Source of the DNA: an uncultured Lachnospiraceae bacterium | Lineage (GTDB): Bacteria; Bacillota; Clostridia; Lachnospirales; Lachnospiraceae | Length of the DNA: 64,000 nucleotides | Direction of reading: 5' to 3' | Assembly (NCBI GenBank): GCA_910587305.1 | Contig: CAJUKV010000004.1 | Span: 4,998-68,997, forward strand | Made by a program: the position numbers and the translations under genes | Shown: in pieces, positions 22,030 to 31,016 of the stretch | Layout of the letters: each line of letters begins with the position of its first letter | Position numbering within the stretch: position 1 is the first letter of the stretch | The notes under the pieces: model-generated | The model's database searches: none | What the model was told of the DNA's origin: nothing | What the model saw: only the letters and a program-made list of their open reading frames with translations

Positions 22030-24240
22030 ATGATAAAAATAGGAATGATAATCGGAGATAGATACGAAATACTGGAAAAAGTCGGCACGGGCGGTATGTC
22101 CGATGTATATAAGGCAAAGGATCATAAACTGAACAGGCTCGTGGCTGTGAAAGTTTTAAAACAAGAGTTCAGTGAGAACGCAAATTTTGTATCTAAATTC
22201 AGGGTGGAAGCCCAGGCGGCGGCAGGGCTTGCGCATCCAAACATTGTAAATGTGTATGATGTAGGGGAAGAAAACGGAATCTACTTTATCGTAATGGAAC
22301 TGGTAGAGGGGATTACCTTAAAAAAATATATTGAGAAAAAGGCAAGGCTGTCCGTAAAGGAGGCAGTCAGCATCGCCATTCAGGTGTGTATGGGAATTGA
22401 AACAGCCCATAACAATCATATTATTCACAGAGATATCAAACCCCAAAATATTATTATTTCCAAGGAGGGTAAGGTAAAGGTCACGGATTTTGGCATTGCC
22501 AAGGCTGCTACCAGCAATACCATAACCTCCAATGTGATGGGATCCGTCCATTATACCTCTCCGGAACAGGCAAGGGGCGGTTATTCCGATGAAAAAAGCG
22601 ATATTTATTCCCTTGGCATTACTATGTTTGAGATGCTTACCGGCAGGGTTCCATTTAACGGAGATACAACGGTTGCCATTGCAATCAAGCATATTCAGGA
22701 GGAAATGCCTTCCCCCCGGGACTATATTTCCGAAATACCTGTCAGTGTGGAGCAGATTGTGTTTAAATGCTGTCAAAAAAGCCCGGACAGAAGATACCAG
22801 TCTATGGGCGAGCTGATTGCGGATTTAAAGCGTTCACTGATGACGCCGGACGAAGATTTTGTGAAAGTGGTAAACCCTGACGAGGAGGGCGCCACCAAGC
22901 ATTTTAGCGGCCGGGAAATGGAAACGATCAAAAAGCAGGTGAGACATAGAGATAGTTTGGAAGAAGCTATGCATCTTAGAACGGAAGCGGACGTGAAAAG
23001 GTCCCTTAAGAAAAGATATGTAATTGAGGAAGAGGAGGAGGAGGACGAGGAAGAGGACGAAGAAGATATTGATGATACGGAATATGAATATTATGAAGAC
23101 GAAGACGAGGAGGAGGACGAGGAAGCACAGGAGGATGATTATGATCCGAAAATGGAACGGCTTACTACGGTCCTTGCAGTCATAGCGGCTATTTTAGTGG
23201 GATGTATTGTGCTTTTCCTGGTGGGGAGAGCAGTGGGATTGTTTGAGTTTGAACTTTTTGGCCTGGGAGGCGAGCATACCGAAGAACAGGAGGAAGAGCC
23301 CAAAGAAGAAGTTGAAATGGTGGAAGTGGTTGGCCTCAAACTGGATGATGTGAAGGTAGCATTGCTGGATCTTGGGCTGACCCCTGAGATAGAATATGAG
23401 GAGAGCGCCGAATACGAGCAGGGGATCGTTATGCGCACAAGTGTGGAACCGGGGACTAAGATATTGGAAGGGACTAACGTAGTTCTGACGGTCAGCGCCG
23501 GTTCGGAAGGCGTAAAGATACCTGACGTTGTGGGAATGACAGAGGCGGAAGGCGTCGCCACTTTAAGTAATAAAGGATTTGTTGTAAACAAGACGGAAGG
23601 ATTTGACGCATATATTAAGGCAGGAAATATCATTACCCAGTCGCCGGAGGCAGGCTCTAAGGCGCCCAGCGGTACGGCGGTTACCATTCGCATCAGCCTG
23701 GGACCGGAAACTACCAAGGTACAGATGCCGGATTTGATGGGAAGAAGTGAAGAAGAAGCAATGGCAGTACTGGTGGAGAATGGGCTTAACCTTGGCGTTG
23801 TATCTGAGGTAAACCACGAAGATCCGAACCTGTCGGGGCTGGTCTGCTATCAGAGCTATTCGGCAGGGACGTATGTAGATGCGGGAACTACGGTGGATAT
23901 CAGCATCAGCATAGGACCGGCGCAGGCTACATTTATGTTTTTGGAGAGCATTTCCGCGCCCACACCGGAGGAAGACCCTCACTATCAGGCAGGCACCCCC
24001 GTTACGGTGACGCTGATGGCGGACGACGGAACCCAGCTTTTCAGCACGCAGACGGCGTCCTTCCCGATTCAGCAGCAGAATATCACGGGAATCAAATGCG
24101 AAACAGGGTATATTTTGTATCAGTATGTGAATACCATTGAAGCAACCAGCATTACCAATGAGGACGGGTCTGTCACTACCCAGGAGGGAAGCACCGAAAA
24201 CAAAGAAATAAGACGGCCCATACAGTTCATTCAGGAATAG
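22030..24240 (+). CDS. prkC: PASTA-domain Ser/Thr protein kinase PrkC (Stk/PknB type)
   Basis: A 736-residue membrane kinase that senses peptidoglycan fragments and controls cell-wall metabolism and spore germination. The kinase domain (about 10-270) has GTGGMSDVYKA, Lys41, HRDIKPQN (133-140) and DFG (153-155). A very acidic juxtamembrane stretch (about 333-370, nearly all Glu/Asp) precedes one membrane segment (about 378-402). Outside are three PASTA repeats (about 427-635) and a further C-terminal region of about 100 residues with no recognised domain. Start ATG 22030 has AAGAGG 6 nt upstream. A stem-loop repeat begins 2 nt after the stop. Confidence 0.96.
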   Translation: MIKIGMIIGDRYEILEKVGTGGMSDVYKAKDHKLNRLVAVKVLKQEFSENANFVSKFRVEAQAAAGLAHPNIVNVYDVGEENGIYFIVMELVEGITLKKYIEKKARLSVKEAVSIAIQVCMGIETAHNNHIIHRDIKPQNIIISKEGKVKVTDFGIAKAATSNTITSNVMGSVHYTSPEQARGGYSDEKSDIYSLGITMFEMLTGRVPFNGDTTVAIAIKHIQEEMPSPRDYISEIPVSVEQIVFKCCQKSPDRRYQSMGELIADLKRSLMTPDEDFVKVVNPDEEGATKHFSGREMETIKKQVRHRDSLEEAMHLRTEADVKRSLKKRYVIEEEEEEDEEEDEEDIDDTEYEYYEDEDEEEDEEAQEDDYDPKMERLTTVLAVIAAILVGCIVLFLVGRAVGLFEFELFGLGGEHTEEQEEEPKEEVEMVEVVGLKLDDVKVALLDLGLTPEIEYEESAEYEQGIVMRTSVEPGTKILEGTNVVLTVSAGSEGVKIPDVVGMTEAEGVATLSNKGFVVNKTEGFDAYIKAGNIITQSPEAGSKAPSGTAVTIRISLGPETTKVQMPDLMGRSEEEAMAVLVENGLNLGVVSEVNHEDPNLSGLVCYQSYSAGTYVDAGTTVDISISIGPAQATFMFLESISAPTPEEDPHYQAGTPVTVTLMADDGTQLFSTQTASFPIQQQNITGIKCETGYILYQYVNTIEATSITNEDGSVTTQEGSTENKEIRRPIQFIQE

Positions 24241-24242
24241 TA

Positions 24243-24336
24243 GTGTGAAGAAAAGTTCTAAGGCGTCAAAAAACGCCGCCTAAGAACAGTTAAAACTTCA
24301 CACTTAGAAGAATGCCTTGGAAAACAGGCATTCTTC
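24243..24336 (+). repeat. TGTGAAG stem-loop plus hairpin repeat, copy 4
   Basis: The first 44 nt from TGTGAAGAAAAGTTC are identical to the copy at 13654, and the second hairpin AGAAGAATGCC...GGCATTCTTC is identical too. It lies between prkC and rsgA and is followed by another hairpin GAAGAATCGCC/GGCGATTCTTC (about 24363-24388). Confidence 0.8.
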
Positions 24337-24407
24337 GTCAGGATTTTATAAATTATCTCTTGAAGAATCGCCTCATGGCGATTCTTCTAAAATTAGGATT
24401 ATAGTTT

Positions 24408-25283
24408 ATGCAGGGGAAAATCGTAAAGGGAATTGCAGGTTTTTATTATGTGCACACTGCCGTCGGGCAGGTGGAATGTAAAGCAAAGGGAATATTCAGA
24501 AAAGAGAAGATAAAGCCTTTGGTTGGCGATAATGTGGAGATAGAACTGGTAGATGAGCCTGAGCTTATTGGAAATATCATTGGCATTTTGCCAAGAAGCA
24601 ATGCTCTGATACGGCCCGCCGCCGCCAACATAGATCAGGCGTTGGTGATTTTTGCCATCACAAGGCCAAGCCCTAATTACAATTTATTAGATCGTTTTTT
24701 GATCACCATGGAGAAGCAGGGGCTGCCCTCCGTTATTTGCTTTAACAAAAAGGATATAGCCGGGGATAAGGAGCTAATGGAGCTTAAGGACGCTTACGGA
24801 AAATGTGGATATCAGGTTTTATTTGTAAGCGGAGCCGCTAAAGAAGGAATGGAAGAAATCAGACAATGTCTTCAGAGCAAAACTACGGTGGTGGCAGGGC
24901 CGAGCGGTGTGGGAAAGTCAACCATCATCAACAGCCTTTGTCCGAAGGCCAATATGGAGATCGGGGAAATCAGCCGGAAAATAGGACGGGGAAAGCATAC
25001 CACCAGACATGCACAGCTTTTTGCCTTATCGGATGATACTTTTATTATGGATACGCCCGGTTTTACCTCCTTAAATCTTATGAATATGGAAAAGGAAGAA
25101 CTGAAAGAATGTTATCCGGAATTTGCTTCTTATGAGAAAGAATGCAGGTTCGTGGGCTGCTCCCACATCAGCGAGCCGGAGTGCGGTGTGAAAAGCGCCC
25201 TTGCACAGGGCGCGGTGAGCAGGGTGCGTTATGAAAACTATACGGTTTTGTTTGAGGAACTTAAGAATAGAAAAAAATATTAA
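24408..25283 (+). CDS. rsgA: Small ribosomal subunit biogenesis GTPase RsgA
   Basis: A 291-residue circularly permuted GTPase that checks late 30S assembly. It has an N-terminal OB fold, G4 FNKKD ahead of the P-loop GPSGVGKST (about 164-172), G3 DTPGF, and a C-terminal zinc domain with CRFVGCSH...ECGV (from about residue 246). Start ATG 24408; there is no strong ribosome-binding site, only GGATTATAG upstream. It closes the core cluster; the rpe and thiamine pyrophosphokinase genes often found after it are absent. Confidence 0.94.
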   Translation: MQGKIVKGIAGFYYVHTAVGQVECKAKGIFRKEKIKPLVGDNVEIELVDEPELIGNIIGILPRSNALIRPAAANIDQALVIFAITRPSPNYNLLDRFLITMEKQGLPSVICFNKKDIAGDKELMELKDAYGKCGYQVLFVSGAAKEGMEEIRQCLQSKTTVVAGPSGVGKSTIINSLCPKANMEIGEISRKIGRGKHTTRHAQLFALSDDTFIMDTPGFTSLNLMNMEKEELKECYPEFASYEKECRFVGCSHISEPECGVKSALAQGAVSRVRYENYTVLFEELKNRKKY

Positions 25284-25452
25284 TAACATTTTGCGATCGG
25301 ATCATTGGCTGAATTTTCTATGCAGCGCATCAACAATGCCATTAAGTTTAGCGCCTAAGCCGGACAGGAGGCAAATAATTCTCAAGGAGTCCCTTAAAGC
25401 GTTCTCAGCCGCTAACCTAATGACATTGGCTCATCAACCAGTGGAGACGGTC
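25284..25452. other. Unassigned spacer between rsgA and a convergent gene
   Basis: No gene, hairpin or repeat was recognised in these 169 nt. The GC-balanced, non-repetitive sequence could be a decayed gene but I cannot link it to a family. Confidence 0.3.
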
Positions 25453-25785
25453 TCAACTTTTTATAAATGCTTTATCCGTAGCAGGGATTCCGGTTTCATC
25501 AGACAGGAACCGTTCTACTTCCATGTGCAGGTCGTATTTCTCCCGGAGCTGTGTAATTTTTGCCATCATGGGGGAGGCATGATGGATATCAATTGAATGC
25601 TGATCTTGCCAGCTGTCAATTAAAAGTACCGTTTCTTCGTCCTCCATTGGGAAAAAATATTCATATCTGAGATTTCCATCTTCGGCACGGATGTCGCGGA
25701 CAACTCCGCTTGAAACCATTTCTTCCGCAAATTTTCGTGCATTTCCGTTTGTGCCGCGATAATAGATATTTACCGTAATAGCCAT
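25453..25785 (-). CDS. Antibiotic-biosynthesis-monooxygenase-fold (ABM) protein, putative quinol monooxygenase
   Basis: A 110-residue protein with the dimeric alpha-beta barrel pattern of the ABM family: ITVNIYYRG, a helix with ARKFAEEMVSSGVV, LRYEYFFPMEDEETVLLIDSWQDQHSIDIHH split over two strands, and HMEVERF. The WxDQxxIDxHHxSP pattern is typical of YgiN-like quinol monooxygenases. The start at 25785 is chosen because GAAGGAGG lies 7-8 nt upstream. No redox partners are adjacent, so the substrate is unknown. It stands alone, convergent with rsgA. Confidence 0.8.
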   Translation of the reverse strand: MAITVNIYYRGTNGNARKFAEEMVSSGVVRDIRAEDGNLRYEYFFPMEDEETVLLIDSWQDQHSIDIHHASPMMAKITQLREKYDLHMEVERFLSDETGIPATDKAFIKS

Positions 25786-25871
25786 TTTATCTTCCTCCTT
25801 CTTTGCCAAAAACATCTTCCCCCGAAAATGATTCATCCTAAAAATATCTTGCGCAATCAGACCTGTTAATA

Positions 25872-25982
25872 GTGTGAAGAAAAGTTCTAAGGCGTCAAAA
25901 AACGCCGCCTAAGAACTTTTAAAGCTTGCAAAGCAAGCTATCTTCACACTCAGAAGAATGCCTTGAAAAACAGGCATTCTTC
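25872..25982 (+). repeat. TGTGAAG stem-loop plus hairpin repeat, copy 5 (with insertion)
   Basis: As copies 1 and 4, but with an extra GCTTGCAAAGCAAGC hairpin inserted before CTTCACAC. It is followed at 25996-26021 by TTCCGCAGAGCGGAATCATG and GGGGTTA, the ribosome-site unit, here with no gene behind it on the plus strand. Confidence 0.75.
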
Positions 25983-26063
25983 ATCGAGATTTGTGATTCC
26001 GCAGAGCGGAATCATGGGGGTTAATTATTCATAGACAATATTTGTGAATCATATTTACGGATA

Positions 26064-26531
26064 TTATTTATGGATATACATTCTTGAAGGCTCAGGTTCG
26101 CCATCTCCTCGAACCATACATAGAAATTCCCACCCATAGCGTTCATAAAATGAGGTGTGGTCTGTCAGGAGATATAAAGGCATGATCCCTTTTTCCCTCA
26201 TGTCGTCACATACATAATGTAATAAAGCGCCGGCGATTCCGTTGCCGCGCGCAGCTTCTTCCGTATAAACTGCGCAAACATTAGGCGCAAGGTCTTTTCT
26301 GTTATGAAAGTCGTTTTCAATGACGCCTAATCCTCCAAGAATCCTTTCCGTATCTCTGGAATCGGTATCTATGGCCAGGTACCATTGGGGAACAGGATTA
26401 TGCCCTGAGAGACATTCCTCCATGCTTTCCCGATAGGCGTCCAAAGGAATCCCCCATTTTTCATGAAACCACTCGGCGGCTTGCTCCTTCATTTCCGGCT
26501 TATCCGTTAACCGTATAATTTTATAATTCAT
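26064..26531 (-). CDS. GNAT-family N-acetyltransferase
   Basis: A 155-residue acetyltransferase. The acetyl-CoA loop appears as EEAARGNGIAGALLHYV, followed by LYLLTDHTSFYERYGWEFLCMV, the usual last strand and helix. The N-terminal part has WFHEKWGIP and YLAIDTDS with GGLGVIENDF. Start at 26531 is chosen because GGAGGG precedes it; the ATG at 26552 contains that site. The substrate cannot be told from sequence. It is a single gene between repeats, on the opposite strand from its neighbour GNAT gene. Confidence 0.88.
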   Translation of the reverse strand: MNYKIIRLTDKPEMKEQAAEWFHEKWGIPLDAYRESMEECLSGHNPVPQWYLAIDTDSRDTERILGGLGVIENDFHNRKDLAPNVCAVYTEEAARGNGIAGALLHYVCDDMREKGIMPLYLLTDHTSFYERYGWEFLCMVRGDGEPEPSRMYIHK

Positions 26532-26677
26532 TTTAAATTTTCCCTCCTGCATTTTAGTATATATTATTTTGTTGCTATTTGAAATAGATTTTGGAGATTT
26601 TGCTTTACTTTGACAGGTTCCTTCTTGAATTTCTATTCGCTTCGAGAGGACGGTTGGTTAATATATGAAAAGTAACC

Positions 26678-26706
26678 TTGACACCTCTTTTTGCTTTTAA
26701 TAAGAT
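26678..26706 (+). promoter_or_regulatory. Sigma-A-like promoter for the GNAT gene at 26895
   Basis: TTGACA (26678-26683), 17 nt, TAAGAT (26701-26706). Confidence 0.6.
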
Positions 26707-26715
26707 AAATGTAAA

Positions 26716-26856
26716 AAAGACGAAAAGATTTCTTAAGGCGTAGAAGAACACCGCCTAAAAAAAATTATATTTCGTCTCAAAGAATTGCCTTAAGGTGGTT
26801 CTTTTGAATGGTTCATGTATTGTTTACGCTGCAAAGCGGCTGCCGAAAAGTGCGAA
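26716..26856 (+). repeat. Degenerate stem-loop and hairpin repeats in the GNAT leader
   Basis: GACGAAA...CTTAAGGCG and CGCCTAA...TTTCGTC form the stem of a diverged TGTGAAG-type unit, followed by AGAATTGCC...GGTTCTTTT and by GTTTACGCTGCAAAGCGGC, a diverged CCGC-AAA-GCGG unit. The order is the same as in the better copies. It lies between promoter and gene. Confidence 0.6.
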
Positions 26857-26894
26857 AAGAAGCTTTAAGGCGTCAAGGAGAAGGGAGAGACAGA

Positions 26895-27878
26895 ATGATA
26901 GTTGAAATCAGCCAAAGAAAAGAGGCGGCGCAGCTATTTGAAGGATGGCAGGAAAGTCTGATTTGGTCTTGTTTACAGAATGTGATGGGAAAGCTTTATG
27001 CGGATGCAAAGGAAAATCCCACGTCTGCCATGATTTTGCTGGGAGATTTTGCATTTCCGGCCGGCGAAGTAAACAGGGAACTGATTTTACAGGGACCGAA
27101 GATGTACAGGCAGGCGATGTATAGGGACGGCCGCGCAGGAGAAGCAGCGGAAGTCAAAGACAGCCGCGCAGGAGAAGAGGCGGAAGTCGAAGACAGCCAC
27201 AAAGGAGAAGCAGCGGAGGTCGGAGACGATCACAAAGGAGAAGCAGCGGAAGCGGGAGATGGCTATGAAAGAAAAGAAGAAGCAATCATAGACAGCAGTG
27301 CAAAGGAACAAGCGGCGGGCGAAAAAGGGCGGATGGAAGGAATTATCGTCCCCCAAAATGAAGCATGGGCCGACTTGATAGAGGAAAGCTATGGGAAAAA
27401 GGCAAAAAGGGTAACCCGGTACGCCATCAAGAAGGAGCCGGGTATTTTTGATAAAGAAAAACTGCTGGCAGTGGTAGATGGGCTGCCTGATGATTATGAA
27501 CTGAGAATGATAGATGAGGAGCTATTCTACCGCTGCGGTAAAATAGAGTGGTGCAGGGACTGGGTATCCAATTATGAGAATTACACTATGTATCAGAAGT
27601 ATGGGTTAGGAGCGGTTTTGCTAAAGGACGGGGAGCCTGTTTCAGGGGCGGCCTCTTACTCCGGTTTCCTGGGCGGTATAGAAATTGAGATTGACACCAG
27701 AGAGGATTACCGTAGAAAGGGACTTGCCTATATTTGCGGGGCAAAGTTGATTTTAGAGTGCATGGCCCGCAACTGGTATCCAAGCTGGGATGCGCAAAAT
27801 AAATGGTCGGTAGCTCTTGCCCAAAAGCTGGGATACCACTTTGACCACGAATATCCGGCCTATGAAATTTATACCTGA
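26895..27878 (+). CDS. GNAT acetyltransferase with internal 11-residue repeats
   Basis: A 327-residue protein whose C-terminal half has the pattern of the PF12746-like GNAT acetyltransferases: GAASYSGFLGGIEIEIDTRE, RRKGLAYICGAKLILECMARN and the last helix WSVALAQKLGYHF. The N-terminal 75 residues also match the start of such proteins. Between them lies an insertion of four 11-residue repeats (residues 78-121, for example DSHKGEAAEVG) and more Glu/Ala/Lys-rich sequence up to about residue 150. Start ATG 26895 has AAGGGAGAG upstream; the in-frame ATG 26808 would translate repeat DNA. Substrate unknown. Confidence 0.82.
   Translation: MIVEISQRKEAAQLFEGWQESLIWSCLQNVMGKLYADAKENPTSAMILLGDFAFPAGEVNRELILQGPKMYRQAMYRDGRAGEAAEVKDSRAGEEAEVEDSHKGEAAEVGDDHKGEAAEAGDGYERKEEAIIDSSAKEQAAGEKGRMEGIIVPQNEAWADLIEESYGKKAKRVTRYAIKKEPGIFDKEKLLAVVDGLPDDYELRMIDEELFYRCGKIEWCRDWVSNYENYTMYQKYGLGAVLLKDGEPVSGAASYSGFLGGIEIEIDTREDYRRKGLAYICGAKLILECMARNWYPSWDAQNKWSVALAQKLGYHFDHEYPAYEIYT
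27126..27257 (+). repeat. Four tandem 33-bp repeats inside the GNAT gene
   Basis: Four units of exactly 33 bp, each starting GAC and containing GGAGAAG.GGCGGA or a close variant. The length keeps the reading frame, so copy number may vary without breaking the gene. Confidence 0.9.
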
Positions 27879-27917
27879 ACAGAAAACGGTAAATTGTGCG
27901 AAAATAGCGCGCTTTTG

Positions 27918-28060
27918 ATAACTTTTCAGTCAGGTCTGCGCATTTACCTTGCAGACCGTAAGAAAGCGTAAATTATGCCAGGAGAATCCGGATCTTCGCC
28001 GAAGGCGAACTCCTAACAGCCGGATTCGGTAACTAAGAAGCCGAAGGCTGAATAAGTTAC
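27918..28060 (+). repeat. MITE-like element with inverted termini, copy 2
   Basis: A 143-bp element beginning ATAACTTTTCAGTCAGGTCT and ending GGCTGAATAAGTTAC, inverted termini like those of the element at 4654-4811, to which it aligns over its length in reverse. CTTTTG occurs immediately left (27912-27917) and one base to the right of the element, which could be a target-site duplication. Two inner hairpins (CTTCGCCGAAGG and AAGCCGAAGGCT parts) are seen. It lies between convergent genes. Confidence 0.75.
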
Positions 28061-28091
28061 ACTTTTGGGCGATTAACAACAAATCGATTCT

Positions 28092-29432
28092 TTAGCGGTA
28101 TTTGCGCACGGCAAACATGCATAAAAGGGTTTGAACCGCCTGGCTGGCCAAAAGTCCCCAAAGGTAACCATGAATACCCAGAGCGGGGATACCCCAGAAG
28201 ACAAAGATAAGCCTTACCAGGAGACTAAGCATACTGTAAAAAAAAGTCAGACCCGTTTTGCCAAGGCCGTTTAGAATACTGTTGAGCGTGCTGGCGATAT
28301 ACATAAGGGGGCAGAGAAAGCTTAAGATGATAATAAAGCTTCCCGCAAGGCTGCTTTGATAGAGCAGATTTCCCAGAAATTTGCCGGTACACAGAAAAAT
28401 GGAGGTACACAAAATGCCCAAAAGAAAACCATAGCGTATACATTTGTTTACGGCTTTCTTGATGGTATTTCGGTTGTTACAGGCGTCCGCTTCGGAGACA
28501 ATGGGCAGGAGCAGCACGCAGATAGAATTGGTGATGGCGCCGGGAAAGAAAATTAAAGGCATAGCCATTCCGGTGAGAACGCCATAAATACCGAGGGCTG
28601 TGGCATTATCATAACCGTAATGGATTAAACGGTTGGGAATAAAAATAGCCTCTATACTTTGTAAAAAGTTAATGATTACCCGGTTTAGGGACAAAGGCAC
28701 CGCAAGTCTTAAAAGCCCTTTGGATGCGGTTAAAAAGGCGGGAAGATCAAAGGTAAAAAGTGGTCCGTAATTTTTGGGAACCACATTGGCAAAGTGCGCC
28801 CTTACTGCGATAAGAGAAACCAGCATAGAAGCGCTCTCTCCGATCACCAGCCCTACAACGGCAAAACTGATAGTAGGCGTCATGCCCTGTCTTTGACAGA
28901 AATAGTAGATGAGATAAACGCTGCCTACCCGTATTACCTGCTCGGAAAGCTGACACAAAGAAGGCACGGCGGTCTGTCTTATACCATAAAAATAGCCGTT
29001 GATGCAGGAATGGACGGTAGCCATGGGAATAGACAAAGCTATGATCCGCAGCAAAGGGGCAGTGCGTCCTTCCAACAAAAAATAAACGGCTATTTCGTCC
29101 GCATAAAGGTAAATTCCAAAAGCACACAAAAGAGAAAGCAGCATGGAAAGCAGAAAGCCTGCGGATAAATGCAAAGCAGACGAACGGTAATCTTTTGAAA
29201 TAGTCTCTCCTGCCACATACTTGGAGATAGCTGTCTGCATTCCGGCCACGGTAAGGGAAAAGGAGAGGGCGAGAACCGGAGAAATCAACTGATAAATGCC
29301 CATGCCTTCCGCGCCAAAGAGCCGGGACAAAAAAATACGATAAAAGAAACCAATAAAACGGCTTGCAAAGCCGGTGATAGTTAAAATAAGGGTCCCTGTT
29401 ATCAAGGGGTTGCTTTTTTTTAATAGGAACAT
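28092..29432 (-). CDS. SpoVB-type polysaccharide flippase (MOP superfamily)
   Basis: A 446-residue integral membrane protein with about 14 hydrophobic segments, of the MOP/MATE superfamily close to stage V sporulation protein B and MurJ-type lipid II flippases. Typical parts are GTLILTITGFASRFIGFFYR at the start, GMGIYQLISPV, INGYFYGIRQTAVPS and NSILNGLGKTGLTF. The start at 29432 (MFLLKKSNPL) is preferred because it matches the family N-terminus and follows GGATGGTGG; an open frame extends to 29528 with a poor ribosome site. It probably flips a cell-wall or cortex precursor. It is divergent from the cysteine desulfurase gene. Confidence 0.88.
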   Translation of the reverse strand: MFLLKKSNPLITGTLILTITGFASRFIGFFYRIFLSRLFGAEGMGIYQLISPVLALSFSLTVAGMQTAISKYVAGETISKDYRSSALHLSAGFLLSMLLSLLCAFGIYLYADEIAVYFLLEGRTAPLLRIIALSIPMATVHSCINGYFYGIRQTAVPSLCQLSEQVIRVGSVYLIYYFCQRQGMTPTISFAVVGLVIGESASMLVSLIAVRAHFANVVPKNYGPLFTFDLPAFLTASKGLLRLAVPLSLNRVIINFLQSIEAIFIPNRLIHYGYDNATALGIYGVLTGMAMPLIFFPGAITNSICVLLLPIVSEADACNNRNTIKKAVNKCIRYGFLLGILCTSIFLCTGKFLGNLLYQSSLAGSFIIILSFLCPLMYIASTLNSILNGLGKTGLTFFYSMLSLLVRLIFVFWGIPALGIHGYLWGLLASQAVQTLLCMFAVRKYR

Positions 29433-29669
29433 ATACCACCATCCGGAGGCAAAGCCTTGTAAGCATGAAAGACCTGCCAGGTTATTGATAAAAATATATG
29501 CCGCCTTCTTCATTGACAGAACCGGCATTGGGTGTTATCATGGGAAAGGAAAACCTAGTAAAACGATAGGAATAGTGAAAGAGCTTCAACCTTTCACTCA
29601 CAAGTTTGTGTCTGCGCTGCATCCGCAAACTTGATATGCGCAAAAAGCAGTGCGGAAATGAGGAGATAT
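29433..29669. other. Divergent spacer with two hairpins
   Basis: GTGAAAG...CTTTCAC (29576-29598) and CAAGTTTG...CAAACTTG (about 29602-29634) form hairpins in the leader of the cysteine desulfurase. The second resembles the TTTGTGCC/GTGCGG-containing leaders elsewhere in the window. Promoters for both sides must lie here but none is clear. Confidence 0.4.
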
Positions 29670-30851
29670 ATGGATAAATTTATATATTTGGATAATGCGG
29701 CTACCACAAGGACGGCGCCGGAGGTGGTAAACGCCATGCTTCCTTTTTTTTCGGAAAATTACGGAAATGCCAGCAGTATTTACCGGCTGGGAACGGAAAG
29801 CAAAAGAGCCATTATGCAGTCTCGGGAAATCATAGCGGGAAGCCTTAACGCAGATCCGGCCGAAATATATTTTACGGCCGGCGGAACCGAGGCTGACAAC
29901 TGGGCTTTGGTGGCGGCGGCGGAGTGCTGCGAAGGCAGGGGCGGACACATCATCACTTCCAAAATCGAGCATCACGCGGTACTCCACACTTGTCAATATC
30001 TTGAAAAAAGAGGGTTTGAGGTGTCATACATTGATGTGGACGAAAATGGAATTCTCAAGCCGGAGGATTTAAAGAAAGCCATCCGAAAGGATACCATATT
30101 AATTTCCGTTATGTATGCCAACAATGAGATTGGCTCCATACAGCCCATAAAGGAGATTGGAGAGCTTGCAAGGGAAAATGGTATTTTGTTCCACACGGAT
30201 GCGGTGCAGGCTTATGGGCATCTTGCGATTGACGTAAAAGACCTTAACATTGATTTGTTAAGCGCCAGCGGCCATAAACTGAACGGTCCTAAAGGAGTAG
30301 GTTTTTTGTATATAAGAAAGGGGATAAAAATTCGCTCTTTTCTGCACGGTGGCGCCCAGGAGAGAAGAAGGCGCGCGGGGACGGAGAACGTACCGGGGAT
30401 TGTGGGCCTTGGAGCGGCGGCCAAGCTTGCTTTTTCCCAGCTCGAGGAACGCAGAAAGAAGGTACAAAAGTTAAGGGACTATCTTATTGAGCGGATTGAA
30501 AAGGAAATTCCTTATTGCAGGTTAAACGGAGACAGGGAAAGGAGGCTGCCTAACAATATAAATTTCAGCTTCCGATTCATTGAGGGGGAATCTCTTCTGA
30601 TTATGCTGGATATGAAAGGAATCTGCGCTTCCAGCGGTTCGGCGTGTACCTCAGGTTCCCTGGATCCTTCCCATGTGCTTTTGGCAATCGGACTTCCTCA
30701 TGAAATTGCCCATGGCTCTCTAAGGTTGACATTAAGCGAGGAGAATACGATAGAGGAGATGGATGAGACGGTCGCGGCCATAAAAGAGGCGGTGGGAAAA
30801 TTGCGGCAGATGTCTCCTTTGTATGAAGACTTTATAAAAAAACAGAATTAG
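29670..30851 (+). CDS. iscS: Cysteine desulfurase (IscS/NifS family)
   Basis: A 393-residue PLP enzyme that takes sulfur from cysteine for Fe-S clusters and thiolated tRNA. The PLP lysine is K203 in SASGHKLNGPKG, and the persulfide cysteine is C326 in CASSGSACTSGSLDPSH, in the long mobile loop typical of IscS-type enzymes. HTDAVQ and the N-terminal YLDNAATTRTAPEV are also present. Start ATG 29670 has GAGGAG 6 nt upstream; the in-frame ATG 29631 is in repeat-like leader. It heads the group with NifU and mnmA, a complete sulfur relay from cysteine to scaffold and tRNA. Confidence 0.95.
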   Translation: MDKFIYLDNAATTRTAPEVVNAMLPFFSENYGNASSIYRLGTESKRAIMQSREIIAGSLNADPAEIYFTAGGTEADNWALVAAAECCEGRGGHIITSKIEHHAVLHTCQYLEKRGFEVSYIDVDENGILKPEDLKKAIRKDTILISVMYANNEIGSIQPIKEIGELARENGILFHTDAVQAYGHLAIDVKDLNIDLLSASGHKLNGPKGVGFLYIRKGIKIRSFLHGGAQERRRRAGTENVPGIVGLGAAAKLAFSQLEERRKKVQKLRDYLIERIEKEIPYCRLNGDRERRLPNNINFSFRFIEGESLLIMLDMKGICASSGSACTSGSLDPSHVLLAIGLPHEIAHGSLRLTLSEENTIEEMDETVAAIKEAVGKLRQMSPLYEDFIKKQN

Positions 30852-31016
30852 GATTCAAAACCGCAGCAAGCTTACAAGCATTAAGTTTGTAATGCGGCAG
30901 GGCTGTGGGCCATATACCGGGGAACACACCGGAAATAAACAGCGAAACATATATTAAAAATAAATTTCAGGAATAAATTTCAGGAATATATATCAGGAAA
31001 AGGAAGGAAAAGTATC

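Noticed and set aside
23139..23717. A 192-codon Ser/Thr-rich frame opposite prkC
   Set aside because: Artefact of the acidic, Gly-rich PASTA coding sequence on the other strand.
13653..26856. Repeats as a CRISPR array
   Set aside because: The repeated units are palindromic, 60-110 bp, single and kilobases apart between genes, with no regular spacers or cas genes.
28747..29466. A 239-codon minus-strand frame within the flippase gene
   Set aside because: Out-of-frame shadow of the SpoVB-type gene on the same strand, with no ribosome site and no domain pattern.
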